From the NCBI GenBank assembly GCA_017506865.1, contig JAFCMP010000021.1, positions 1 through 64,000 of the forward strand: DNA of 64,000 bases, read 5' to 3'. Every line of letters starts with the position of its first letter. Position 1 is the stretch's first letter. Of the stretch, positions 1-10,840 are shown piece after piece. The position numbers and the translations under genes are program-made. The notes beneath the pieces were generated by a model. That model was not told where the DNA came from. It searched no databases and saw only the letters and a program-made list of their open reading frames with translations. Source of the DNA: Tribonema minus. Its lineage: Eukaryota; Sar; Xanthophyceae; Tribonematales; Tribonemataceae.

Positions 1-350
1 AAAACCTAAATCTAAGCATGTGCAGATACTCAAGGTACTTGCAAAGTTTCAATCTGTTGACACCCAAAGTTGCCAAGTGTTTGTGAGCTTTCACAGCGTA
101 GATGCACAGATCATGCTGTCGAGCCTCTGGTAGTAGATGTCCTATTGTAGAGTTACATTAACTCTATTCCTAACCCTGTACCTTTGACAACAGCCTTGTA
201 TATGGCCTTCTTACCACAGTACATGCACTGCAATGGTATCCTGCATCTACTGCAGCTGTGAAGATGTTGCTCGAACAGCAAATTGCCATGAGACAGCCTA
301 CCTTAGTACTAAATAAAGTCAACTCCCCAGCAAAATTGAGCATCACATAC

Positions 351-1355
351 CTGATAGTGCAACTTCTCAACTTTCGTGCTTCCCGGCAACAGTCGCTCAG
401 CCTCACGTTCACCGCCGGCTGATCGTAGAAAGCGAAAGAGGGCTTCTGCTTTGTCCTTGTCCACAGCTTTGGAGATCGGGTACAGCAGCTGCAGTCGCTC
501 GGCCAGCACACTAAGCGTTTCGCCTCCTTCGACTGAGCAGCCTTGCCTCTCATGTTGCTGATGATCAATGATCGGCAGCCTCTTCCATCCGTGATGATGT
601 CCAGTTCTGAAGGAGTTGGTGTCGTATGCAGGTCTTTCGTGCCTTTCGCGCCCTTGATCAGCAAGCCCACGATAGACGTGGCAATGTTGAATGCTGCTAT
701 AGCCGTAAATTCTTGCCGTTACAGGAAGCAACAACCGTTATGGCTAGTTGTGGAATGTCCTCCGCCCCAAGGTTGATTAATAGCAGGAGGCCCTCAGAAA
801 TATGCTGAGTAGGACTGAACTTCGTGCCTGTTACCTTATGGTAAGCAGCTGATATGAAGTGGCATTCGAATGCCACAAGCCACCAGCACAAGGTGCCGAC
901 AGCCGCGAACACATACACTGGTATCTTGAACCGCTTGGCCACCTGGCCAACGAAGAGCCAGTCGAAAACGAGGTCGAGGTCCGCTGCCACCGAGCTGAGG
1001 AAGCACAATGCATCCAGCTTATTGTAGATTACCATCCGTTTCAGCAGCTCATTCTGAACAAGCTGCTTGGCCTGTTGCGACGGTGTTCCGTTAACTGTGC
1101 TAGGCATGTTACTAGACTGCAACCGCCGCTGGCGCAGCGCGATGTCGGCCCCAGTTGCCAGGTCCCGTCCAGCAGTTGCAAATTGTGCTGCGGTACCTGA
1201 TTCAACGTCATTGATCTCGTCGACGTTTGTGTCACGGCTGCCCTGCGATGCTCCGAATTCCCTGTCAAACTCTTTCCCGTCTCCCTTCCATGTGAGACGC
1301 AGCCTCCATTTTCCAATAAAGCACTAGAAGATACAGAAGATGGATCATGTGTAAC
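351..1355 (-). pseudogene. Multi-pass membrane protein paralogue, frameshifted copy 1
   Basis: This is a broken copy of the membrane protein at 5399-6607. It shares runs such as AADLDLVFDWLFV, a Trp-Trp segment, an EDIPQL motif, SKEAKRL and ERLLPGST. The similarity is spread over three minus-strand frames. Frame changes fall near 1310, at about 714-720 (just after the EDIPQL helix) and near 505-515 (after SKEAKRL), each explained by one missing base. The right edge follows a TTTGCAG acceptor and the left edge precedes a GTATGT donor; both sites have counterparts in the intact copy, so the ancestral gene was spliced. The EDIPQL motif between hydrophobic helices recalls XK-related scramblases, but that assignment is tentative. 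Function unknown. Confidence 0.6.
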
Positions 1356-1385
1356 CTGCAAATCAAGCAGCATTGAGGCAGACAC

Positions 1386-1921
1386 ATGTAGTCCATATCA
1401 GCTTAAAGTTTGGCCATGCACGAACTTGCACAGTAGCGAGTCATGTGCTCAAATGCATATGCACAAAGCGAGATTAAAGGTTTCATATCTCGGTTCAGCG
1501 GACCCTTCACGTCCTGTCGAATCCTTCCTGCCTAGAAATGAGTTGCTGAGAGCACATGCGTCTGGCCACCTTTACTGGCCTGCTGCATCACTGCAGCTCT
1601 CGGTGACTGAATCATGCGTAGCAAGCACCGGTGCAGCGGCAGGCATCTCAGACAGCTGAGCATGACTACTCCAACGCAAACGATTTATTATTCTGGGCCG
1701 GGCAAGGGTGGTGCGTGCTTCGCCGGCCCTTGCGGCTGCTGTGCCTTGTGCAGCCGATGGAACCAGTGATGCATGCAGCTTACCTTCGCACGCCTCTGGC
1801 TGCTACTCGGGGCTGCTGCTCTCTCTGCTGCTCTCACATGGATGAAAACGCCGTAGAAGTTGTATATTATGTCCTGGACCGCATGGGGGTTGAGCACACG
1901 ATAATCGGGCGATAACTATAT
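1386..1921. other. Intergenic, no supported gene
   Basis: Only short overlapping frames without recognisable domains are present. The right part borders the 3' end of LINE A; no clear target-site duplication was found there. Confidence 0.5.
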
Positions 1922-4900
1922 CTACGGAGGGGCCGGCGGTTCGGCGCTGGCCGGCGAGGGCCGCGGCACTTGCAACAGTGCGATGCGGCGGTAAGCACTG
2001 ACGTCGCCATCAGGGGCAATGACTGCGTTCCAGTTGTCGATCACGACACGTGTGAGCGCGCGCTGTAGCGCGAGGGAGGCGCGGCGGCGCCAGAAGGCAA
2101 CGCGCTGCGCGAGATTGTAGCTGCCCTGCGAGCTCTGCTCGGCGAGTGCGTGTAGCAGCGCTTGGGTGTCGCGTGACATAGCGCCGAAGTGGTCAAAGGC
2201 TGCGGAAAAAGGGTGTGTGTAGTGGGGTCCAGGGCCCCTGAGACTACGTATGTGTCTATCTTTTCCTGCGAAGCCGATTCAAGCACGCGCTGCACATCGC
2301 GCGCGCCCCCTGAGCCTGACGGAGGCGGGAGGGACATGAGCTGTCACGTATGGTGACGTCTATGCAACAAGCTACTTCAAAGCCGCCGCGCAGTTTAGTG
2401 CACCGGCCTGCCGCTACCGCGTCGGCGCTCGGCTGCACTTTAGGGACTGGAAGGCAGATCTGGTTGCTGCCGAAGACGATGTCCATGAACTTGTTGAACC
2501 CGTGGCGCGCCGCGTAGCGGCGGAAGGGGGCAAGGGTGTCCCGGTCGAGACCGCGGAGGTGGGCCACCTGCTTGAGCAGCTGAAAAAGCGCGTCTGCGAG
2601 CAAGTTGTGTCGCGTGACGTTGAGCCCTTGTGTGCAGCGGCGCAGGTGGGCACCTGACTCCACTGTTTTATGGCACTTGGGGCACCGCGCCGCAGCGGAG
2701 GCGGGGCGCTCCACGCCCAGGTGGCGCCGCAGCGTCTCGCGGAATTCCGGCGGCGACATGGTCTCCGCTGGGTCAGTGCTCGGCAGTTGCGCCAAAAAAC
2801 CCATGGCCCCCTTAGAGGCACCGCTGCGCCACGCCGCGACTGCTTCCAACGCATTTGCTGCTTCAAGCCGGCGCAGCTGCGTGGCGGCGAGCGCTGCGTC
2901 TAGCACCCGTGATAGCGCGGCTTGACGCCGCGGCAGCACGGCGGCCGGCGGGGCCTGGGCGGAGCCTGGCTCGCGCGCCGCCGCTGGCGCAGCGCGGCGC
3001 GCGCCGGCGCGAGTCCGCATGCCCAGCCCCGCAGCTCCGCCTGCCCGTTGCAGCAGATCGCGCAGTGCCCGCCACGCGCCGTCGTCCTGGCGCCAGTCCT
3101 GGTACCAGACCGAGGGCAGGAGCAGTGCGAGGGCCGCTGCGGCATCATCGCTGCCGCTGCGCAGCTGCTGCAGGCAGGTAGCTATCTGAGTGAAGGTGAA
3201 GCCGTAGCGGGCGTGCTCCAGGACGCGGCTGCGTGCCGCCACTGGAAACGCCGCCAGTGCCGGTCCCATGCACTCGAGGGTACGCGCAGCAAATGCGGCA
3301 TATGCACGCGGCGCCGCGCCCAGCACGCCAAAGCGCCGCTCCCCAGCCGCAGATGCACGCGTACCTGCTGATGTGCTAGTAGCGTCACCGGGGCCTCGCC
3401 ACCCCAGTCTGTGCCGCGTACCCATGCCACTGCCGCCGCCCACAGAGAGGGCGGTGCCGCCGCCGCCGCAACCGCCGGCGGGCTGCGGCAATCGCCACCA
3501 GCCGCCGGCGCGCCATCGTGGGCCGGCGGCGTAAGGCCCGCCGATGGCTCCTGCGCCAGCGCAGCCACGGCCGCCAGCGTGATGGCGTCGAAGCGCCGTA
3601 GCTCCTCGTGCGTGAGGGATGGCGCCGTGTTGCGCGCGACATGCCCTGCGCGGGCGGGGACAGCAAGACGCAGAATCGAGAAGGCAGCCTGCACATCCTC
3701 CATCTGCACCAGCTCCGCCACCAGGCGGTCGGTGCCGGGGGCACGAAGGGTCGCCGCTACGTGTGTGCGCACGAAGTCCTCGGTGCCCACCGGCACCCCC
3801 ATCAGCGTGACGCCGTCGTCACATACTGGTACGGGGACATCGGCGGCGGCGAAGACGGCGGCGGCGCGCTCGCGAGCGCCGCCTGAGGCCGGCACCAGCG
3901 CTGCGCATTTCGTGACATTGACCTGAATGTTCAGCTCGCTCAGCGCCTGTTGTATGAAGCAGAAAGCGCGGCCAACGTGGCCGAGCACTGGCGCGTCACA
4001 GCTGGGCGTCATGATGGTGAGGTCATCGAGGTAGCCCGGAAGCGCCAGCTGCGGGAACTTGGCGCGGGCAGCCAACATGGTGCCGCGCAGTGCCAGCGCG
4101 AACAGCAGCGGCCCCAATGGGTCGCCCTGCTGCACGCCCTGTTGGGAGAGGATGATGGCGGCGTCGGCGTGCCCATCTAGGCCAAATTGTAGCCAAGGGG
4201 CCCGCCCGGGGCCGTAGATATGCTCGACGTAGCCGTACAGGCCAGGCAGATGCTCGGCCACCGCAGTGAGGACTGCCGAGCGCGACAGCGCGTTGAAGGC
4301 ATTACTGCCGTCAATGGCAAGGAGCACGCCGCCGCACTCATGCGTGAGCTGTGCCATGAGCGCCACCCTCTCCGCGCCCCCCCGCGCGCCGACCCCAAAC
4401 TGGCCAATGGGTTCTAGCAGCGCGGAGACACGGTCTCGGTCTCGGTGTCCGTGCAAAAGGTGCGGGCGAACAGGCGGCGGATGGTGTCGCCGCACGCGAT
4501 GGGGCGCGCCTTCGCGCCCACAGCGCTGAGGCGCGCGGCTGCATGGAGGCGCCAAAAGGGGGCGGGCAGCGTGGCGGGGGTGGAGTACGCCGTGGTACCC
4601 AGCCACGCCAGTAGCTCAAGGAGCCAGTCAACCATGCGCCCCGACGTGTGCGCCATGTGCCGGACGCACTGCTGGAGGTGGAGTTGCGCAGCCCAGAGGG
4701 ACCGGCGGCCGAGCCAGGGTTGGCGGCGAGGATGGCCTCACGTAGCCCGTCCGCTGTGAACGAAGCGCAGTTGAGTGGTGCCGGCGCCGCCAGCGCCGCC
4801 GCCGCCACTGAGCTGCGCGCCCGCGATGCCGCGGCATCCAGCTTCGCAGGCGCATCGCCAGCTGGGTGTTTAGCCTGCAGTTTATGCAAGGTAGCGGAGT

Positions 4901-5180
4901 CGCGGGGGGCAGATGTGTCAGTGCCCTCCGCCAGCAGCCGCGCGGCGCGCCCGACGCCGCCCGGCTGCCGCGCCGTCGCCGCCGCGCGCTCGCGGACTGC
5001 CGCCGCCGCCTCCGTCATGGACCTAGCGCGACGCGCGCACGCACGGGCGGCACCACGGCGGCAGAAGGCCAGCGCTGTGCGCGTGAGTAGCTCCAGCTCG
5101 CCTGCCGCGAAGGCCGCGAAACGGTGCGCCCGCGGCAGGGAGCCGTCGGGCACCGTTCTGCAGCGCGTTTGTAGTTTAGA
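1922..5180 (-). pseudogene. LINE A reverse transcriptase/endonuclease polyprotein, broken
   Basis: The RT core lies in the frame at 3182-4606. It has an SNAFN segment (motif A region), VQQGDPLGPLLFALA (motif B) and GYLDDLTIM (motif C, with YLDD in place of the usual YADD). The frame at 2256-3491 continues with a CPKC...HLRRC finger and a SADAVA...CIDVTIRD segment that aligns by position with the RADTVID...GIVLDTSV endonuclease core of LINE C. The last part (1922-2179) matches the helical C-terminus. The upstream part (about 4690-5180) is in another frame. At least three frame changes show that no complete protein can be made. Confidence 0.75.
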
Positions 5181-5220
5181 AGTTGAACTTAGAGTGGCAG
5201 AGGCGAAGGGCAGAGGCAGT
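1922..5220 (-). mobile_element. LINE A, old 5'-truncated non-LTR retrotransposon
   Basis: A GC-rich block with a reverse transcriptase on the minus strand. It sits between two divergent membrane-protein paralogues. The protein order (RT, CCHC-like finger, PD-(D/E)XK-like segment, helical C-terminus) matches LINE B-D, but the sequence is very different, so this is another family or an old relative. The 5' edge is set by the drop in GC and the start of homology near 5180-5220; the 3' edge lies near 1915. No target duplication was identified, consistent with age. Boundaries are approximate. Confidence 0.75.
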
Positions 5221-5398
5221 GGCACCAGCAGAAGTGCGGAAGGCTGACGGGGTAAGGTGCATTGCGTGTTCATGATGCTGCTGTGTGCTGTGAGTGGCGT
5301 GGTAGTGTCGAGGTAAAGTGACATGCTGAGCGTCATAACTGCAACAGATACAGAACTGATTTACAGATGTCTACCCTGCCCTATCTTCTTGCAGGCCC

Positions 5399-6607
5399 AT
5401 GTTCCATATCTTCTACCTGCTCTTCTTGTACCTGAGGTTTGGAGGTGGTCGCTCAACGTGGAAGCGAGACGGGAAAGACCTCGATAAACAATTTAAAGAT
5501 TCGGGAGACGCTGCCCAGACCGCTCCCATCAGCGCCGCTGAGCTGGATGCAGCACCCTTTGCGGGAGAGAACACTCCTGCTGCCGACAACACAGTACTGC
5601 GACAGCGGCGTCCGCAGGTGCAATCGAATGGGATGCCCAGCCTATCCAGCGTGCTGCTGGATGAGCAGGAAAAGTTGCTGAAGAGGGCGGTGATCTACAG
5701 CAGGCTTGATTCGTTGCGCTTCCTGAGCTCGATCGCAGCGGACCTCGACCTCGTGTTTGATTGGCTTTTCGTTTATCAGGTTCCCAAGGTCTTAGAGGCT
5801 TCGGCGTTCGCGTTCGCAGCTATGGCCACCTTGAGCTGGTGGCTAGTGGTCTTCGAAGGCCATTTTTTATTTGCTCTTTTCAGAAATGTAGAACATCTGC
5901 TCATCTACCCCCATCGGCCTTTTGCGTTGGGCCAGCGGATCACGCTCAACATTTTTTTGGAGGACATCCCGCAACTACTTCTTACGGCGATTGCTTCCGT
6001 CACGGGCAATAATGTCAGCACCATCGCGGCACTTAACATTGCCACATCCGTGGTGGGCTTGCTGGTCAAGATCGCTAGATTGCTGCAGGACCCATACGCA
6101 ATACCCACTCCTGTGGAATTGGAGAACGGTGAAGGAGGGCATCAAGACATCAGCGTGATGAGAGTCGCCGCAGTTCGGTCAAAGGAGGCGAAGCGGCTGA
6201 CAGGAATAGCAATGGAGCTGCAGCGGCTGCATCCGATGTTTCAAACGGTGGATGTGGAGCTGCCCCGGCTGCATTGGAGCACAGCAGCGGGTGCGCACCA
6301 TGCAGCAGCCCTGTTCCGCTTTCTATGTGCAGCCGGCAGCAAACGTGATGCTGAGCGGTTGTTGCCAGGGAGCACGAGATCTCAAGAGCTGGACTACTCA
6401 GGTGCGTTATTCCTGCTGTCGCTTGTGAGTTCCTTTGTTACCACTTTATACACTCTAGTGCTGTCCATGGCGACTTGCTGTTACAGCAACATCCTTGCCA
6501 GCAAAAGTACGACACCGTTGCAACGCTGCATGTACAGAGGTGTGAAAGCCACAACCGAGTCTACTGGTCACAGCCGCAGCGTTGGGAAGAGGATTGAAGG
6601 AATGTAA
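5399..6607 (+). CDS. Multi-pass membrane protein with EDIPQL motif (intact paralogue)
   Basis: An open frame of 402 codons with a short N-terminal hydrophobic stretch, a polar region of about 80 residues, then several hydrophobic helices. It contains SSIAADLDLVFDWLF, a Trp-Trp helix, LEDIPQLLLTAIA and a C-terminal helix pair. The EDIPQL element between helices is reminiscent of XK-related lipid scramblases, but this is only suggestive. A good acceptor (CTTCTTGCAG) lies directly before the ATG, so this may be an internal exon with its first exon upstream, lost or displaced by LINE A. A CAG/GTGCGT donor at 6401/6402 matches the donor of the pseudogene at 351-1355, so the true exon may end there. 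Function unknown. Confidence 0.55.
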   Translation: MFHIFYLLFLYLRFGGGRSTWKRDGKDLDKQFKDSGDAAQTAPISAAELDAAPFAGENTPAADNTVLRQRRPQVQSNGMPSLSSVLLDEQEKLLKRAVIYSRLDSLRFLSSIAADLDLVFDWLFVYQVPKVLEASAFAFAAMATLSWWLVVFEGHFLFALFRNVEHLLIYPHRPFALGQRITLNIFLEDIPQLLLTAIASVTGNNVSTIAALNIATSVVGLLVKIARLLQDPYAIPTPVELENGEGGHQDISVMRVAAVRSKEAKRLTGIAMELQRLHPMFQTVDVELPRLHWSTAAGAHHAAALFRFLCAAGSKRDAERLLPGSTRSQELDYSGALFLLSLVSSFVTTLYTLVLSMATCCYSNILASKSTTPLQRCMYRGVKATTESTGHSRSVGKRIEGM

Positions 6608-7486
6608 TGCCACAGCGTATCTGCCCTCAATGTGCATGATGCCTGTAGGAATGTGTTTAGCTCATTACGTGTATTCAAGCTATGTTGCTGGAGTTCTACT
6701 AGCTTCCACAAGACGATGCGCACAGGGGCTGTCATCATTCCGTATTTCCTAATGCTACTGTACGTCATATATGGTAACAGCAACAATAAGCCCCAACGGG
6801 CTATGAATATCAAGAGCGGGCATGCATGTGTGAGCTGGCGCCTCACTCTGGGCGGCATCGCATGGCAGAGGCGCTTGCGCGGGTTTTTGCGCTCTGCCCA
6901 CTATCACAGCGCTGCGAATGTATGTCAATTTACGCTGAGGAAAGTCATGCGCTAGCGATTAGCTCCATTGAAGTCTATACCAACCCTACATAGTACTTCT
7001 ATGATGCCTGCTTTCGATGAACGTGATAGTGCAGGCCTTCTACGTGAACTCGTGGCTGCTGCTGCGTTTAAAGATCGACAATGTGCAGGCCATGCTCGCA
7101 TTGTTAACACTACACTCGCAGCAGAACCTCAACCAAAAGCAGTCACACGTTTTACACAATGGTAGGGCAACATGAGGCCTCAAATAACGCCAAGTTCGTG
7201 ATGCAATGTGAGCTCAAGGAATCGATAGACAGGGGCGTAACAGAAGTGAGTTGGCTCTCGTAAGAGATAGATCGATCAGTACACGGATATCAGAGCACCA
7301 TGGATGCAATGGAGCTGCGATGCACGACGTAAGGTACTGACTAGTCTGCCATAATGCAGTCATTCCAGTAGGCACATGTGCGCGCTACATACATGTGCCT
7401 TAACATAAAGGTGGAAGCAGCCACTTCCGCTGGCCTGCAATCCAAGATCTACTCAAGCAGGATGACTCAGCTCAGAAGAGGCTGCA
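6608..7486. other. Intergenic, no supported gene
   Basis: Several frames of 60-107 codons overlap on both strands, but none shows a domain, signal peptide or clear coding pattern. It may contain the 3' untranslated region or a downstream exon of the membrane-protein gene. Confidence 0.4.
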
Positions 7487-8270
7487 GTGCAGGCTGACAC
7501 TCAGCAGCACCCCGTATTTCCTGTGCATAACCAGGGTGATGATGACGTGTGCAGCAGTAGCCCCTTATCATCTTATCTTGTCCCATACCTTGTTGCAGGC
7601 CGCGGCTACGTTCCTGCAGCTGCATTAGCAGCAGCAGCCTCCCTCGTGGGACAGACAATGTTGGGCAGGTCAGTACATATTGGGCCTGCAGAGGTGCCAG
7701 CTGAGCTATGGCAGCTAGTGGAACTGACGGAGCTGCGCATCGCTGCTGTGACGAGGATTCAAAGATCTCGGCAATCTGACAAAGCTGAAGGTCCTAGACC
7801 TGCAAGATTGTTGGTCCCTCACAAGCCTTCCTGCAGCACTCTGCAAGCTGGTAGGATTAACCGCACTGGGTGTGCATGATTGCCACATGTTGACATCCCT
7901 CCCGACTGTCATGCAGCAGCTTACGGGGCTGACGAAGTTGACTATCTCCCGTTGCACATCACTCAGTTGCCTGCCAGATAGCTTTAGCGGTATGACAGAG
8001 CTGCAGCTTGTCTCCTTATGGGGGTGCCTGTCACTTGCAACATTGCCAGCTTCTTTTTCCGATTTGAGCGCGCTTGTGAGCTTTGACCTTACTTGGTGCT
8101 CATCGCTGATGGGCTTGCCAGACATGACCACCCTGACAGCACTCAAGCAGCTCAACCTAAGCGAGTGCGCAGCACTCAAGCTCTCCGATACTGAGTTTAT
8201 AACCATTTGTAGTCTGCCTCAGCTTGGCAATGGGCTTACTCTGCCAAAACACATCAACAAGCTTTTGTAG
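7487..8270 (+). pseudogene. Leucine-rich-repeat protein fragment (plant-type LRR)
   Basis: From about 7764 to the stop at 8270 one frame encodes LRR units of about 24 residues with the pattern L-x2-L-x-L-x2-C-x-SL-x2-LP, as in plant and algal LRR proteins. Each unit begins with a GLTKL- or ALKQL-like helix followed by a Cys-containing strand. An LTELRI segment near 7725-7745 continues the repeat in a different frame, with a TGA in the downstream frame, so a frameshift or short intron separates them. A TTGTTGCAG acceptor-like site lies near 7600. No NB-ARC, kinase or membrane part is visible. It is either the last exon of a larger gene or a decayed fragment. Confidence 0.55.
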
Positions 8271-9069
8271 CTGATGAAGTGGGTGCGGCCGGTCAATGCG
8301 CCTGGTCAACGATGACTAAGTTGCCCTGTTAATGTGAGTTGTAAGAAACTTGAAGCAGTTACTCTCTTCAATTTGTGTCATGCCCCGTCTCACAAATGCG
8401 AGAACATTGCACTTGCCGGTTGTCATCCCACCACAATGGCATGGAATTGCAATGCTGGTTCAATGGTGAGCGCATAATCAGTGAGCTTCAACACCTTAGA
8501 TATAAACAGGCTTGTGAGTCAGTTGCGGGCGCTGGTGCAATAGCGCTGTACAGCGCTGCTGTTTAGAGTTTGTATCACGGTAGTGCGTGTGCGTCACTGC
8601 ATTGCATTTAATTAGACACTTATAGACCCACAATGGCGCAGGTAAGACGCTCGCTAGTTTTTTTGCAAATTAGTGTTTTGTGATTGGAATTGATTCCGGA
8701 ATACGAAATGCTGGGTGAAACGCACGTGAGGGAGCCGTTCAGGCGCGGGGCTCTGAAGTTACCTCCATGGTTGTCTCACCATGTTCTATCATGTAGTAGT
8801 ATAAGTTTTTGAAGTTATTCATTCGTACATGAAGCTGTGTATCAGCATCGACCACTGTATAAGCGCATGTGACTTAAGTCATTTCTGGCGCGCCGCAATG
8901 CTGCGGATGGGGGATCCTCTGCATGAACATCGGGGACTGGGGTGAGTGTCAGGTGACCAAGGGCTGCATGTTGAAAACTCTCCAGCCCAGTGTAGCACTG
9001 GTTCTCCTGCGCAAACTTCGCCAGCTCACCCCACTGATGGTGACGCACACATGCGCTCGGTAAAGCAAA
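8271..9069. other. Intergenic, no supported gene
   Basis: No convincing coding sequence was seen. An ATGGCGCAG followed by GTAAGA at about 8635-8650 could be a tiny first exon, but nothing confirms it. Minus-strand frames at 8842-9393 are shadows of the RING gene. Confidence 0.4.
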
Positions 9070-9444
9070 ATGCTCAGCATGCATACAATTGACATAATTA
9101 TCAAAGGCGTACACCAACAGCAGGCAAGCATGAAATTGGCAAAATGCAGCATTTGCTTTGATATTGTAAGAGCACCAGTTATATTGACTTGTGGCCACGC
9201 ATATCATGACGCATGCATCATCGAGTGGCTCATAGAGCAGTGGGGACGAGGTCAGTGCCCTGTCTGCCGCGCACACATCTCCTTCATAGCACCAGATGCC
9301 GCCGAGGTATCCGTACCTCCACCTCTCAAACTTTCGAGCTATGCTTTGCGCGACACTGCGGACGCTGTGCACATTCTGCTCAGAGGGGGGCATCTAGGAG
9401 ACGGGGCTCCATCTCATCAACTATGCGGCGGCGCTTGTTGGTGA
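9070..9444 (+). CDS. RING-H2 finger protein, probable E3 ubiquitin ligase
   Basis: The 124-residue frame has a complete RING-H2 finger: C26, C29, C41, H43, H46, C49, C63, C66, with the usual hydrophobic and Trp residues between (CSICFDIV, CGHAYHDAC, CPVC). Such small RING proteins normally recruit E2 enzymes to ubiquitinate targets, and they are common in large algal viruses. The ATG at 9130 (MKLAKCSIC) may be the real start, because the preceding 20 residues are not part of the fold. The 3' end overlaps the convergent nuclease gene by about 65 bases, typical of compact viral genomes. The C-terminal tail has no recognised domain. Confidence 0.75.
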   Translation: MLSMHTIDIIIKGVHQQQASMKLAKCSICFDIVRAPVILTCGHAYHDACIIEWLIEQWGRGQCPVCRAHISFIAPDAAEVSVPPPLKLSSYALRDTADAVHILLRGGHLGDGAPSHQLCGGACW

Positions 9445-10354
9445 TGTCGGTGCACGTGGTGAATTCCACAGACGCATCACCGATTGCTGCGATCAGCTTG
9501 GCTTCGTTCTTCTTCAGCTCAAGCTTTTCCTTGTCTATAGTCCCGAGCCTAGCGCGTACGCTGATGAGCTGCATTGCCAGGTTGTCCTTAGCGCGCAGCA
9601 GTTGGGCCACATGCGTCGCGTCGTCGCTGGCCCGGCTTCGTATGCCGAACGCTACCGTGGAGATGACCATGGGCAGCAGGCGGCACAACTCGTCGATGTC
9701 GCCCTTGAACCAGATTATAGACCGGGTGGGGGTGACAGACTCGATCTGAGGCTTCATCTGCAGTTTGCGGTTCGTCCCCACGCCATCGCGTCGGCAGAAG
9801 ACGAACACCGCCTCGCTGCCCTGCCACGGTCGCACATCGTCCTCAAACTTGGTAAAGTCCTCAACGGTGAGGGCCGTTTTGTCTTTCATCTCGATCACGC
9901 AGCTATTATTCTCGCGGTCACGGACCAGCACGTCACCACCCACCTTGCCCCGTGAATCCTTCTCGGTGATGTGGTACACCTCAGCAAAATTTAATGCAGA
10001 AGTAGAGCGTAGCATGTCGACAAGCGTGGCCTCCGTCTGTCGGCCTTTGCTGGAAAGCTTGGACTCCACCTTGCTGATGTTCTCGCGCTGCTGCATGCTC
10101 GCAGACAGTTGCTGCACTGATGATGTTACATCCCGCATGCTGCTCGCCATCGTCTCTTGCATGAGTGAGAGAGCCGTGTCTCTCATCGCTACGCGGTGAG
10201 CTTCATGGCCGAGCAGAAGCTTGGTGAGCACGGTGGCAGGTTCAGGTGCGTAGAGCTCATTCCACACGCCGAGGGCAGTGGCAGGCATGTCGATGTCCAT
10301 GTTGCTCGTGTTGTGCGCAGAGTGAATCGAACTCACGGCGCAGCCATATACCAT
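9380..10354 (-). CDS. PD-(D/E)XK-fold nuclease-like protein with coiled coil
   Basis: Residues about 40-110 and 255-300 look coiled-coil. Between them is a restriction-endonuclease-like core: E108 in a helix (QTEATLVDML), D141 in GGDVLVRD, and E155-x-K157 in VIEMKDKT, spaced as in PD-(D/E)XK nucleases. This suggests a DNA-cleaving or repair enzyme of viral type; substrate unknown. The first ATG at 10354 lies inside a TATA-like motif, so the ATG at 10300 (MDIDMP) may be the true start. It is convergent with the RING gene and divergent from the MYND gene. The frame is intact, unlike several neighbours. Confidence 0.65.
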   Translation of the reverse strand: MVYGCAVSSIHSAHNTSNMDIDMPATALGVWNELYAPEPATVLTKLLLGHEAHRVAMRDTALSLMQETMASSMRDVTSSVQQLSASMQQRENISKVESKLSSKGRQTEATLVDMLRSTSALNFAEVYHITEKDSRGKVGGDVLVRDRENNSCVIEMKDKTALTVEDFTKFEDDVRPWQGSEAVFVFCRRDGVGTNRKLQMKPQIESVTPTRSIIWFKGDIDELCRLLPMVISTVAFGIRSRASDDATHVAQLLRAKDNLAMQLISVRARLGTIDKEKLELKKNEAKLIAAIGDASVEFTTCTDITNKRRRIVDEMEPRLLDAPL

Positions 10355-10360
10355 ATATCT
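10345..10360 (+). promoter_or_regulatory. Candidate promoter motif CATATACCATATATCT
   Basis: The 16-base sequence recurs identically at 37897-37912. In both places it lies roughly 85-110 bases before a plus-strand viral-type start codon (10469 here, 37998 there). It is TATA-rich. Its role is inferred from recurrence and position only. Confidence 0.35.
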
Positions 10361-10376
10361 CCGACGTATATCACAA

Positions 10377-10440
10377 CCCGAATCACCGAATCACATCGTC
10401 TGAATCATGAATCTGTATCCCGAACTCCTGAATCTGGATG
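10377..10440. promoter_or_regulatory. Cluster of GAATC-type short repeats
   Basis: Degenerate GAATC/TGAATC units occur about six times in 60 bases between the divergent nuclease and MYND genes. Similar clusters lie just before the GNAT-like gene (20283-20370, opposite orientation) and the J-domain gene (about 23293-23308). A shared regulatory role is possible but unproven. Confidence 0.3.
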
Positions 10441-10468
10441 GTTTATTCGCCAAGTGTTCACAGCCGCA

Positions 10469-10840
10469 ATGCAGGGAGTGTGTGAAGTTGAGTTATTGAA
10501 GCAGCTACGCCGAGAGGTGGTGGCAAGGGGCGCGTTTGTTCCTCATGGCAGATATATGACGGATATGCCACTCGTGCGCACGCGCGCGGACGGTGATGAC
10601 AAGCAGTGCAGCAGTGTCACTTGCACAGCGAACGGCATTAAGAGGTGCTGCGGATGTCGCGATGCGTACATTTGCAGTCCAGCGTGTCAGGCGGCTGACT
10701 GGGGCGATCACAAGACGTTTTGCAACATTGTCAAACAGGCTCGTGTCGATGCGATTGCAGTTGTCGCCGCCACCACAAACTCAATGCACCCGTCTCCGTC
10801 AGCGCTATTGTGTTCGCTCATCCTGTGTTTGATGTGTTGA
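10469..10840 (+). CDS. MYND-type zinc finger protein
   Basis: From the ATG at 10469 the protein is 123 residues. It has a complete MYND finger: C47, C52, C60, C63, C69, C73, H81 and C85, with the conserved YICSPACQ...DWGDHKTFC block. MYND fingers bind proline-rich peptides and occur in many viral and regulatory proteins. The frame is open further upstream, but that part runs through the repeat cluster and the promoter-like motif, so the ATG just before the folded part is preferred. A hydrophobic Cys-rich tail follows (LLCSLILCLMC), possibly a membrane or lipid anchor. The 3' end overlaps the convergent LamG gene by 23 bases. Confidence 0.7.
   Translation: MQGVCEVELLKQLRREVVARGAFVPHGRYMTDMPLVRTRADGDDKQCSSVTCTANGIKRCCGCRDAYICSPACQAADWGDHKTFCNIVKQARVDAIAVVAATTNSMHPSPSALLCSLILCLMC

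Noticed and set aside
1922-5220. LINE A as another copy of LINE B-D
   Set aside because: The domain order is the same, but residues differ at most positions and motif C is YLDD rather than FLDD; it is a distinct or ancient lineage.
8842-9393. A 183-codon minus-strand frame opposite the RING gene
   Set aside because: The plus strand has a complete RING-H2 finger; the minus frame has none.
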